Below are positions 21,004 to 29,175 of a stretch of DNA of 64,000 nt, piece by piece (position 1 is the stretch's first letter; each line of letters begins with the position of its first letter). This stretch comes from Opitutaceae bacterium (lineage in GTDB: Bacteria; Verrucomicrobiota; Verrucomicrobiia; Opitutales; Opitutaceae), in NCBI GenBank assembly GCA_016711225.1, contig JADJTK010000050.1, positions 252,475 to 316,474 on the forward strand, read 5' to 3'. The translations under genes were made by a program, and so were the position numbers. The notes beneath the pieces are model-generated. The model did no database searches. It was given only the letters and a program-made list of their open reading frames with translations, and was not told where the DNA came from.

Positions 21004-22488
21004 TCACTGGTGCTCATTGAGACGTCGCAATAAGCAAGCGGGCGCAGGTCGTCCTGATTGGTCAGGCGAGGGGAGCCGGGTGAGGATGTCCTTGAGGTAG
21101 GCCAGCGGGTCCTTGCCGTGGCGCTGGCAGGAGACGATCAGCGAGTAGAGAATAGCGGAGCGTTGGCCGGCGTCGGGGTGGCCGATGAACAACCAGTTCT
21201 TCTTGCCGATGCAGGAGGGCCGAATGGCGTTTTCGACGAGGTTGTTGTCGAGCCGGCTTACGCCGTGGTTGAGGTGTGCGGACAACGGGGCCCACTGGCC
21301 AAGCAGGTAGTCGCAGGCCTTGCCCAGAGGCGATTTTGGCCGGATACGTTGGCGCGCCCACACGGCCAGGCGCTTCAAGCTGTTCATGGTGCGGGCCAGC
21401 CCTTCGGGTTTGGCCCGTTCGAGACCGCGCTGTTCGGCAGTGAGATTCTGTTCGTCCCACTCGCGTTCGCGCCGGTACATCCGACCGATCAACCGCAGGG
21501 CGGCCTGCGTGATGCGAGGGTTGTCGCCTTGGGCCTCGAAGAAGTACCGCCGCGCGTGCGCCCAGCAGCCCAGCCACGTCACGGCCGGATGGACCTCGGC
21601 GTAAGAGGCGTAGGCTTCGTAGCCGTCGGACTGCAGCAGGCCGGCGTAGTCGTCAGTGAGCAGTGTGGTCAATTCTCCATGCCGCCGGGTCAGGCGCCAA
21701 TCAAAGACGACATCGCCTCCCGGTGTGCTCACCACCCACAGGTAGCCTTGGATGGCGCGATGGCCCTTTTCATCCGGATCGAGGAACTTCACCGGAGTCT
21801 CGTCACATTGCAGATAGTGACCGGCGAGCAGCTCGCACAGCATCAGCTTGTAGATCGGCTCGACCCAATCGGACACCAGCCGGATCCAGTCGGCCATGCT
21901 CTTGCGGCTGAGTTGCGCGCCCCATTGGATCGACATCGTCTCGAGCCGGTACAACGGCAGGTGATGCTGATATTTGGAGATGACGATATAGGCCAGCAGA
22001 CCCGCCACCGCGTAGCCGCCCATCGCCGGACGCGGCAGCGCCGGCGCGACCACCGGAGCCTGACTGCGGTCGGCTTTGCGGCGAAACTTCGGACGCACGA
22101 TCTCGCGCTTGACCAGCTTGGGGCCGATGAGGTCGACCTCGAAGGTGGATTCCTCGCTGATGTGTTCGAAGGCCTCCGGCTCCGCCCGCACTTCCTCGGG
22201 CAAGATCACCACCGTCTCGACCACCGGCAGATCTTTGAAGACTTCGGCCGGTATCGGCCGCTTCTCCGCCACCGGGGTGCGGCGCTGGTAGGTGACCGTG
22301 CGCGTGGCGCGTTCGATCTGCGGGGTTTCCGGCAGAGCGAGTTTGTCCTGCATCGGGGAATTGATGACGAGCTTCTCGCTGTGCGCTCCAAACATCTGCC
22401 GACGAAACCAGGCAACCTGGGCTTCCAGGTCGGTCACCTGCGCCTTCAGGGCGAGGTTTTCTTGGTAAAGTACTTCGGCAGGAGGCAT
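21004..22488 (-). CDS. tnpC: IS66 transposase TnpC (element A)
   Basis: 494 residues, the catalytic DDE transposase of IS66-type elements. N-terminal coiled-coil (EVLYQENLALKAQVTDLEAQ) and leader (WFRRQMFGAHSEK), a small zinc/basic region (KPKFRRKADRS-like), then the core: CDETPVKFLDPDEKGHRAIQ (first Asp), SDGYEAYASYA and WLGCWAHARRYFFEA (second Asp region), and RLDNNLVENAIRPSCIGKKN (Glu). The frame is open throughout. Its last ~20 residues differ from the usual end because of an extra G and a nearby deletion, so activity is uncertain. It is co-oriented with tnpB and tnpA. Confidence 0.93.
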   Translation of the reverse strand: MPPAEVLYQENLALKAQVTDLEAQVAWFRRQMFGAHSEKLVINSPMQDKLALPETPQIERATRTVTYQRRTPVAEKRPIPAEVFKDLPVVETVVILPEEVRAEPEAFEHISEESTFEVDLIGPKLVKREIVRPKFRRKADRSQAPVVAPALPRPAMGGYAVAGLLAYIVISKYQHHLPLYRLETMSIQWGAQLSRKSMADWIRLVSDWVEPIYKLMLCELLAGHYLQCDETPVKFLDPDEKGHRAIQGYLWVVSTPGGDVVFDWRLTRRHGELTTLLTDDYAGLLQSDGYEAYASYAEVHPAVTWLGCWAHARRYFFEAQGDNPRITQAALRLIGRMYRREREWDEQNLTAEQRGLERAKPEGLARTMNSLKRLAVWARQRIRPKSPLGKACDYLLGQWAPLSAHLNHGVSRLDNNLVENAIRPSCIGKKNWLFIGHPDAGQRSAILYSLIVSCQRHGKDPLAYLKDILTRLPSPDQSGRPAPACLLRRLNEHQ

Positions 22489-22536
22489 TGGCTATACGAT
22501 GACAACGTACCTACACTATAAGTAGTTGATGTCCAT

Positions 22537-22881
22537 TCATTTATCTCTGATACCATGTCTTTTGCAGCCATCTTTTAGGTCGATGCCCGCCAGCAACATT
22601 GTCAACGCTGTCGACTCCAGATCGAGCTTGGTCCCGGCGGCCTGCGGCCAACTAAACCGACCCTTTTCGAGCCGCTTGGCCAGTACCCAGACGCCGGATC
22701 CATCCCAGCACAGGATCTTGAGCCGATCCCGGTTCTTGTTGGTGAACACAAACCAGGCCCCGCCGAAGGGATCCTCGTGGAGCTTCTCGCTGGCCAGTGC
22801 CCACAACCCGTCGAAGTGCTTGCGCATGTCCACCGGCTCGATGGCCAGGAAGATGCGCTGTGTCGGTGACAACGAGATCAT
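22537..22881 (-). CDS. tnpB: IS66 accessory protein TnpB (Orf2) (element A)
   Basis: 114 residues starting MISLSPTQRIFLAIEPVDMR with the conserved KHFDGLWAL, VFTNKNRDRLKILCWDGSG and KRLEKGRFSWP blocks of the IS66 Orf2 family. The start at 22881 was chosen over 22938 because it gives the usual length and start. Required with TnpA for transposition in IS66/IS679; biochemical role unclear. Confidence 0.93.
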   Translation of the reverse strand: MISLSPTQRIFLAIEPVDMRKHFDGLWALASEKLHEDPFGGAWFVFTNKNRDRLKILCWDGSGVWVLAKRLEKGRFSWPQAAGTKLDLESTALTMLLAGIDLKDGCKRHGIRDK

Positions 22882-22885
22882 CGTG

Positions 22886-23190
22886 TCAGCGCCCCGCCAC
22901 GTTGAGCAGCGCCGCCAGCGCGGTCGCATCGGCCGCACGCACCACCCAGCCGTTGGGTAACGTCAGCTCGAAGGCCCACCGCGAGACCGCCGGCAGTTTC
23001 ACCTCGGCAAATTGCACCGCGGCGCGCCCTCTCCCACGGCCCTGCAAATACACCCACTTCGCGAGCGTTGTGCGATTGATCCCTTCCTGCCGGGCGAACT
23101 GCTCCATCGTGAGCCCGCTCGCTCGATACCCGGCGACCAACTCCGCTCGCCGCGCCGCTGGCGTGATTTGGCGCCCGTCTCGGCTGCGTT
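22886..23190 (-). pseudogene. tnpA: IS66 TnpA (element A), 5' end replaced by element B
   Basis: Carries SRDGRQITPAARRAELVAGY and the HTH segment MEQFARQEGINRTTLAKWVY, but the native start lies in the missing 99 bp. By chance the frame stays open through the left end of element B to an ATG at 23251, so a fusion protein with 20 foreign residues is conceivable. Confidence 0.8.
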
Positions 23191-23211
23191 GTAAGCGTCC
23201 GGCCGGCGACC
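23191..23211 (+). repeat. IS66 left terminal inverted repeat (element B)
   Basis: Exact copy of 20947-20967, abutting the broken tnpA of element A. Confidence 0.92.
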
Positions 23212-23296
23212 TACGACGGCGGCATTGCCGAGTAGCGAAGCGATGTCTCACTGGTGCTCATTGAGACGTCGCAATAAGCACCAAGAGGAAGCCCGA

Positions 23297-24781
23297 CTAC
23301 GACGCGCTGGGCTGCCAGAGGCGCGGGGTGAGCGGGCGCAGGTCGTCCTGATTGGTCAGGCGAGGGAGCCGGGTGAGGATGTCCTTGAGGTAGGCCAGCG
23401 GGTCCCTTGCCGTGGCGCTGGCAGGAGACGATCAGCGAGTAGAGAATAGCGGAGCGTTGGCCGGCGTCGGGGTGGCCGATGAACAACCAGTTCTTCTTGC
23501 CGATGCAGGAGGGCCGAATGGCGTTTTCGACGAGGTTGTTGTCGAGCCGGCTTACGCCGTGGTTGAGGTGTGCGGACAACGGGGCCCACTGGCCAAGCAG
23601 GTAGTCGCAGGCCTTGCCCAGAGGCGATTTTGGCCGGATACGTTGGCGCGCCCACACGGCCAGGCGCTTCAAGCTGTTCATGGTGCGGGCCAGCCCTTCG
23701 GGTTTGGCCCGTTCGAGACCGCGCTGTTCGGCAGTGAGATTCTGTTCGTCCCACTCGCGTTCGCGCCGGTACATCCGACCGATCAACCGCAGGGCGGCCT
23801 GCGTGATGCGAGGGTTGTCGCCTTGGGCCTCGAAGAAGTACCGCCGCGCGTGCGCCCAGCAGCCCAGCCACGTCACGGCCGGATGGACCTCGGCGTAAGA
23901 GGCGTAGGCTTCGTAGCCGTCGGACTGCAGCAGGCCGGCGTAGTCGTCAGTGAGCAGTGTGGTCAATTCTCCATGCCGCCGGGTCAGGCGCCAATCAAAG
24001 ACGACATCGCCTCCCGGTGTGCTCACCACCCACAGGTAGCCTTGGATGGCGCGATGGCCCTTTTCATCCGGATCGAGGAACTTCACCGGAGTCTCGTCAC
24101 ATTGCAGATAGTGACCGGCGAGCAGCTCGCACAGCATCAGCTTGTAGATCGGCTCGACCCAATCGGACACCAGCCGGATCCAGTCGGCCATGCTCTTGCG
24201 GCTGAGTTGCGCGCCCCATTGGATCGACATCGTCTCGAGCCGGTACAACGGCAGGTGATGCTGATATTTGGAGATGACGATATAGGCCAGCAGACCCGCC
24301 GCCGCGTAGCCGCCCATCGCCGGACGCGGCAGCGCCGGCGCGACCACCGGAGCCTGACTGCGGTCGGCTTTGCGGCGAAACTTTCGGACGCACGATCTCG
24401 CGCTTGACCAGCTTGGGGCCGATGAGGTCGACCTCGAAGGTGGATTCCTCGCTGATGTGTTCGAAGGCCTCCGGCTCCGCCCGCACTTCCTCGGGCAAGA
24501 TCACCACCGTCTCGACCACCGGCAGATCTTTGAAGACTTCGGCCGGTATCGGCCGCTTCTCCGCCACCGGGGTGCGGCGCTGGTAGGTGACCGTGCGTGG
24601 CGCGTTCGATCTGCGGGGTTTCCGGCAGAGCGAGTTTGTCCTGCATCGGGGAATTGATGACGAGGCTTCTCGCTGTGCGCTCAAACATCTGCCGACGAAA
24701 CCAGGCAACCTGGGCTTCCAGGTCGGTCACCTGCGCCTTCAGGGCGAGGTTTTCTTGGTAAAGTACTTCGGCAGGAGGCAT
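23297..24781 (-). pseudogene. tnpC: IS66 TnpC (element B), frameshifted
   Basis: Same protein as element A's TnpC but broken by at least four indels visible by comparison: an added C in GGGTCCC (near 23404), an added T in AACTTTCGG (near 24383), two bases missing near 24596, and compensating changes near 24665-24690. In the 3' part it keeps the normal C-terminal reading LTNQDDLRPLTPRLWQPSAS and stop at 23297, which element A lost. Confidence 0.88.
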
Positions 24782-24829
24782 TGGCTATACGATGACAACG
24801 TACCTACACTATAAGTAGTTGATGTCCAT

Positions 24830-25174
24830 TCATTTATCTCTGATACCATGTCTTTTTGCAGCCATCTTTTAGGTCGATGCCCGCCAGCAACATTGTCAAC
24901 GCTGTCGACTCCAGATCGAGCTTGGTCCCGGCGGCCTGCGGCCAACTAAACCGACCCTTTTCGAGCCGCTTGGCCAGTACCCAGACGCCGGATCCATCCC
25001 AGCACAGGATCTTGAGCCGATCCCGGTTCTTGTTGGTGAACACAAACCAGCCCCGCCGAAGGGATCCTCGTGGAGCTTCTCGCTGGCCAGTGCCCACAAC
25101 CCGTCGAAGTGCTTGCGCATGTCCACCGGCTCGATGGCCAGGAAGATGCGCTGTGTCGGTGACAACGAGATCAT
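24830..25174 (-). pseudogene. tnpB: IS66 TnpB (element B), frameshifted
   Basis: Starts MISLSPTQRIFL like copy A. It loses one G in CCAGCCCC (near 25051) and gains one T near 24856, so the middle is read out of frame. Confidence 0.88.
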
Positions 25175-25178
25175 CGTG

Positions 25179-25526
25179 TCAGCGCCCCGCCACGTTGAGC
25201 AGCGCCGCCAGCGCGGTCGCATCGGCCGCACGCACCACCCAGCCGTTGGGTAACGTCAGCTCGAAGGCCCACCGCGAGACCGCCGGCAGTTTCACCTCGG
25301 CAAATTGCACCGCGGCGCGCCCTCTCCCACGGCCCTGCAAATACACCCACTTCGCGAGCGTTGTGCGATTGATCCCTTCCTGCCGGGCGAACTGCTCCAT
25401 CGTGAGCCCGCTCGCTCGATACCCGGCGACCAACTCCGCTCGCCGCGCCGCTGGCGTGATTTGGCGCCCGTCTCGGCTGCGTTTGCCTTCCGCCTTCAAC
25501 ACCTCTGCGGTGATCGTTGTCATCAC
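25179..25526 (-). CDS. tnpA: IS66 TnpA (Orf1) (element B)
   Basis: 115 residues: MMTTITAEVLKAEGKRSRDG, then the HTH-like region AGYRASGLTMEQFARQEGIN with RTTLAKWVY and a C-terminal part ending ALLNVAGR. This is the small DNA-binding-like accessory protein of IS66 elements. It sits 5 bp upstream of tnpB as usual, and is the only full-length tnpA in the pair. Confidence 0.9.
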   Translation of the reverse strand: MMTTITAEVLKAEGKRSRDGRQITPAARRAELVAGYRASGLTMEQFARQEGINRTTLAKWVYLQGRGRGRAAVQFAEVKLPAVSRWAFELTLPNGWVVRAADATALAALLNVAGR

Positions 25527-25561
25527 CGCAGCATACCCGATCTCCGCTCACTCGACTACGT

Positions 25562-25582
25562 GGTCGCCGGCCGGACGCTTAC
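25562..25582 (-). repeat. IS66 right terminal inverted repeat (element B)
   Basis: Reverse complement of the left terminal repeats, all 21 bases. Ends ...GACGCTTAC. Confidence 0.92.
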
Positions 25583-26082
25583 GCGCCATCCGTGAAATCC
25601 GCGGTTCCAAGTTCCAGAGGGCGAACCCGACGTTCTGGCAAACGTCGCTACGACCAGCACGCAGACAGGGACGCCTGCGCCACTCCCGACTCTCTCTGTG
25701 TACTCCTCCCCCTTTGTGCACTCTGTGACCGGTTCGGTTCAGGGGTTCGCGTCTCGGGTCTCGAGGAATCGATGCTGCACATCCGCGTGAATCCGTGGTT
25801 CCCTATTCCGGAAGTGAAACCGCAGATGAACGCGGATAAACACAGATCAGCGAAGACACCCTCGGCTCACGCGGAGATCCGCCCCCCAAACGGACAGGCC
25901 ACCTCACCGCGGTGGCCTACAGGCACACGACGTTCTAGCGAGCGTCGCTACAACCAGGCTGAACGGCTGCGCCGTCTACGACCGCGGGTCCCCTTCCCTA
26001 CCGCATCCACCTTATCCGCGTAATCCGTGGTGAGCACTCCGATCCTTGGCGCTCTCGGCCCATGCCGCGGCACCGTTCTCCC
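25583..26082. repeat. 500-bp non-coding block of degenerate dispersed repeats
   Basis: No gene. GACGTTCTGGCAAACGTCGC (25632-25651) and GACGTTCTAGCGAGCGTCGC (25929-25948) are two versions of one unit. 25897-25955 holds the CACCGCGGTGGCCTACA repeat found also at 37001, 37818 and 43867. Other pieces (ATCCGCGTGAATCCGTGGTT, TATCCGCGTAATCCGTGGTG) are further members of the text-like short-repeat family. Confidence 0.65.
25897..25955 (+). repeat. REP-like element, copy 1
   Basis: Contains CTCACCGCGGTGGCCTACAG with an internal palindrome CCGCGG, followed by ACGACGTTCTAGCGAGCG. The same two parts in the same order occur inverted at 37001-37043. Confidence 0.7.
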
Positions 26083-28191
26083 TTACTCGCTGCGCCGCCC
26101 ACGGCGCAGCTCATTCACCAACGACTCGGCCCCATACACCTTGCCCAACGCCTCGAGGATGCCGCGGCTGTCCACGGCCAGCGCGCGCGACTCCACCTCC
26201 TCATAGGCGAAAGCCAGGGCCAGACCCTGCAGATTGCCGTCAAAGATGATGCCCGCAAACTCGCCGGCACGGTTCACCACCGGACTGCCGCTGTTGCCGC
26301 CGATGATGTCGTGCGTGGTGACAAAGTTAAACGGAGTCGCCAACTCAAGCGCACCGCGCCTTGCCGCCCAGCGCTCCGGCAGGTCGAAGGGCTCGCGGTT
26401 TCCATGCGCCGCGCTGCGGGCATAAAGTCCGGCATAGTCGGTGAAGGCCGGGATCGCGCGGCCGCTCTCGGTATAGCCCTTCACCACGCCGTAGCTCAGG
26501 CGCAGTGTGAAGGTGGCATCAGGGGCGACGGCGGCGCCGCGCTGCGCAAAACGCGCCCGCTCGATCGCGGCGTGGGCCTGCTGCTTCACCTCACCGGCCT
26601 CTTCCCAACGGCGGCGCACCTCGCGCGCCACCGGATCGATCATACGGGCCAGCTCGATCATCGGATCCTTCGCCGCCGTCACCGCGGCCGCCCCACCCGC
26701 ATAGAGCGCCCGGCGCACCGCCACCTCGCGCACCTTCGTGGCCGCGATGAGCTCATGCGCCCGCTCGCGCGGACTGCGCCCGGCCAGCGCCTGCTCGACG
26801 ACAGGGCTGTCGTAGCCAAGCTCCTCAGCCAGCAGCCCGAGGGCATCCGCTAGTTTCAGCGCCTCGAGATCCGCGTAGATCGGCTTCTCGGAAAACAGCT
26901 CCAGCTCGAACGACTCGCGCGCGGCATCGGCATATTCCTCCAGGCGCTCGCCGTCGGGCTTGGCCCGTTCCTCGGCCACGCGCAGCAGCGTGCGGGCCAG
27001 CGCAAAGGAGTCGCAATTGAACCCGTCGGGCGCGAAGAACACCTCGTGGCGGCGGCCGTCCACCAGCCGCTGCAGCACGAGCAACTCGCGTTGGCGCTGC
27101 GCGGCCTCGGCGATCCGGGCCAACTCGCCGGCGAGCGCAACATTGTCCGCCGGCTTTGCTCCGCCTTGGCGCAGCGCCGCCTCGTCGGCGGTCTTCGCCG
27201 CGAACAACGTCGGGGTGTGCAGCGCGGCAAGTTCGCCGTCGTAGGCCTTCCGCGAATTCTGCACGGTGAAGAAATCATCCCGCGCCCGCCGGGCGTTCTC
27301 GACGTCGCGGGCGCCCCAGTTGGCCAGCAACACCTCGAGGCGTTTGAGGCGCCGCAGCGTGTAGGGGAACTGCACATCGCGCAGGAAGCGCAGTTCGTCG
27401 ATGGTGAGTTGGCGCTCGGTGCGCCCGGGATGCCCCGACACGAAGGTCAGCTCGCCCTCGGCGGCGGCCGCCGCCGACCAGCGCAGGAAATGCTCGAGCC
27501 GGGCCGGGCGGCCGCCTTCGTAGACACGGAAGAGGCACACATCCAGGTTGTAGCGCGGATACTCGAAATTGTCGGGGTCGCCGCCGAAGAACGCGATCTG
27601 CTGCTCAGGCGCGAAAGCCAGTCGGATATCGGTGTAGCGCTTGTAACAGTAAAGATGATAGGCCCCGCCCTGGAAGAGCGTGACGACATCGCTGCGCAGC
27701 CCGGTGCGCGCCAGCGATGCCTTCTCGATGCCGGCGATGGTGCGGCGGCGCGCCTCGGCCGCCGCTCCAGCGTCGAGACCGGAGGCCACACCGGCGTTCA
27801 CCTGAGCGGTGATGTCCTCGATCGACTGGAGCACGTTGAGCTCCAGATCCACGCATTTCAGTTCGGCCTCCGGAGTGGCGGCATAGAAGCCGTCACGCAG
27901 GTAGTTGTGCTGCGCGGTCGAGAGTTTCTGGAGATCGTCGGCGCCTACGTGGTGGTTGGTGATCACCAAGCCGTCGGCGGAGACGAAGGATCCCGAACCG
28001 CCGCTGTTGAAGCGCACGGAGGACTTCATGAGATGATCAAGCCAAGGCGCGGTGACCTCGAAGCCGTAGCGCGTCTGCAACTGCTCGCGCGGGGGCGCGG
28101 AGAACAACCACATCCCCTCGTCGGCGCGCAGGCCCGATACGAGGAGAGTTGCCGTGAGAAGAACGCGCAGCAGGCGGACACGCTTCAGCAT
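26083..28191 (-). CDS. S46 family dipeptidyl-peptidase (DPP7-like)
   Basis: 702 residues from ATG 28191 with a signal peptide (LLRVLLTATLLVSGLRA); the longer frame to 28368 was rejected. Starts like the family with DEGMWLFSAPP, has GSGSFVSADGLVITNHHVG (catalytic His at 80 or 81) and IIGGNSGSPVVNRAGEFAGI with the catalytic Ser at about 634. The residue 18 after this Ser, which sets S1 specificity in the family, is Gly (FDGN). That is the DPP7 state (preference for hydrophobic P1), not the Arg of DPP11 (acidic P1). These are periplasmic exopeptidases of peptide-feeding bacteria. Divergent from the gene at 28358 over a 166-bp shared spacer. Confidence 0.93.
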   Translation of the reverse strand: MLKRVRLLRVLLTATLLVSGLRADEGMWLFSAPPREQLQTRYGFEVTAPWLDHLMKSSVRFNSGGSGSFVSADGLVITNHHVGADDLQKLSTAQHNYLRDGFYAATPEAELKCVDLELNVLQSIEDITAQVNAGVASGLDAGAAAEARRRTIAGIEKASLARTGLRSDVVTLFQGGAYHLYCYKRYTDIRLAFAPEQQIAFFGGDPDNFEYPRYNLDVCLFRVYEGGRPARLEHFLRWSAAAAAEGELTFVSGHPGRTERQLTIDELRFLRDVQFPYTLRRLKRLEVLLANWGARDVENARRARDDFFTVQNSRKAYDGELAALHTPTLFAAKTADEAALRQGGAKPADNVALAGELARIAEAAQRQRELLVLQRLVDGRRHEVFFAPDGFNCDSFALARTLLRVAEERAKPDGERLEEYADAARESFELELFSEKPIYADLEALKLADALGLLAEELGYDSPVVEQALAGRSPRERAHELIAATKVREVAVRRALYAGGAAAVTAAKDPMIELARMIDPVAREVRRRWEEAGEVKQQAHAAIERARFAQRGAAVAPDATFTLRLSYGVVKGYTESGRAIPAFTDYAGLYARSAAHGNREPFDLPERWAARRGALELATPFNFVTTHDIIGGNSGSPVVNRAGEFAGIIFDGNLQGLALAFAYEEVESRALAVDSRGILEALGKVYGAESLVNELRRGRRSE

Positions 28192-28357
28192 GGCCACGAT
28201 ACAAACCCAGGGTCGCCGCCGCGGGCGAGCCGAAAGACCACCCTGCGCGCGGCGCCCGGCCCGCGCGCCGCCCACCGGCGCCTCGCGTTCCAATTTGCGC
28301 CGGGTGCTTCCCGGGACTTTACGCGTAGCTTGGGGCCCGATCCGTCCTTCTCCCGCC

Positions 28358-28768
28358 ATGAATACCAACGAACTCGATCAGTTGCGCCGCGTCGTGCGCG
28401 AGGCCGTTTTCCGTGCCGGCCGGTTGCGTCGCGATGGGCGAGGCTCCGCCGCCGATGAATCCCTGGCCTCGGAGTTGATCACCGCGCAAGCCGGCCTGGC
28501 ATCGGGCGGCACGCCCGATGCCGCCAGCCTCGTCCACCAGTGGCGCCGCGACGACGAAGCGGCCTTCGCCCTCGCCGTGCTCATCAGTGAGCTCGTGGGC
28601 GAGCGACTCCACGCCTCACCCACCCCGCACCGGAAGCTGACGGTCGAGCAGCCCGAACTCCCCCCGCTCCCGGCCACCTCGCCCACGGTCGCCCCCCCGC
28701 CGGGGCTCGCCGACCTGCTCGACGGCCTGTTCACCGAGGAGCGCCCCGCCAAGCGGGGAGCGCCCTGA
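28358..28768 (+). CDS. hypothetical protein, 136 aa
   Basis: ATG at 28358 (MNTNELDQLRRVVREAVFRA). The first ~90 residues look helical and charged (LRRVVREAVFRAGRLRRDGR, DEAAFALAVLISELVGERLH); the rest is Pro-rich, ending in a short helix LADLLDGLFTEER. No signal peptide, membrane segment or known motif. Codon use looks normal for the neighbourhood. It is divergently oriented from the S46 peptidase gene. I do not recognise the family. Confidence 0.6.
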   Translation: MNTNELDQLRRVVREAVFRAGRLRRDGRGSAADESLASELITAQAGLASGGTPDAASLVHQWRRDDEAAFALAVLISELVGERLHASPTPHRKLTVEQPELPPLPATSPTVAPPPGLADLLDGLFTEERPAKRGAP

Positions 28769-28883
28769 TTGGGTGCTAGAGCCGCGCCGACACCCGAGGG
28801 GCAGCAAGTGCCGGAGCGGCTGCCACCAGGCCGAGTCCTCGGTCCAACACCCGCACCGCCCGCCCACGCCTCCCCTTCCATTG

Positions 28884-29099
28884 ACACCCGCCAACTGGCA
28901 GGCCACGCCCCCGCCCGCATCCACCCGCAAACTGAAGGACCGCTTTCTCGCCAACTCGCCCCTGCCGGCGATGCGCGTGCCTAGCGTGATCGTAGGCGGC
29001 GAATGGTGCTACGTGCTCAACCCCGCCCATCCCCGGTTTGGCGAACTCACGCTCGGTCCCGCGGAGCCCTTCGTCTTCGACCCGCGCGTGGCCAAATAA
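28884..29099 (+). pseudogene. RES-domain protein, C-terminal fragment
   Basis: The frame ending at 29099 reads PANWQATPPPASTRKLKDRF, LRVPSVIV-like MRVPSVIVGGEWCYVLNPAH and ends EPFVFDPRVAK. That is the C-terminus of RES-domain proteins (VPS.iv..E.nyllNPaHp.f ... F.fDpR), NAD-degrading toxins of RES-Xre modules. The other two-thirds of the domain, with its Arg-Glu-Ser residues, is missing upstream, and no Xre/MbcA-type antitoxin is next to it. It is a relic. Confidence 0.7.
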
Positions 29100-29175
29100 T
29101 ACGGGGTCGGTCCACGATCTCTGGGTTTGCGTGGCGTGCGCGCCGGCCCACGATGGCGTCTTCCCAGCCCGCCCC

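Larger units (their letters stand above)
20947..23190 (-). mobile_element. IS66-family element A (right end truncated)
   Basis: Starts with the 21-bp terminal repeat that begins GTAAGCGTCCGGCCGGCGAC and carries tnpC, tnpB and most of tnpA on the minus strand. Compared with element B it lacks the last 99 bp (the start of tnpA and the right terminal repeat), because element B begins at 23191. It also has a ~50-bp deletion near 21031, just after the tnpC stop, and one extra G in the tnpC 3' end. It should not move by itself without a right end. Confidence 0.9.
23191..25582 (-). mobile_element. IS66-family element B (complete ends, 2392 bp)
   Basis: Bounded by exact 21-bp inverted repeats (23191-23211 and 25562-25582). 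Head-to-tail with element A. Only tnpA is intact; tnpC and tnpB carry small indels relative to A. There is no 8-bp target duplication: flanks are GCTGCGTT on the left and GCGCCATC on the right. Confidence 0.9.

Noticed and set aside
20947..25582. Composite transposon with cargo between two IS66 copies
   Set aside because: The copies are directly adjacent; nothing lies between them except the terminal repeat of the second.
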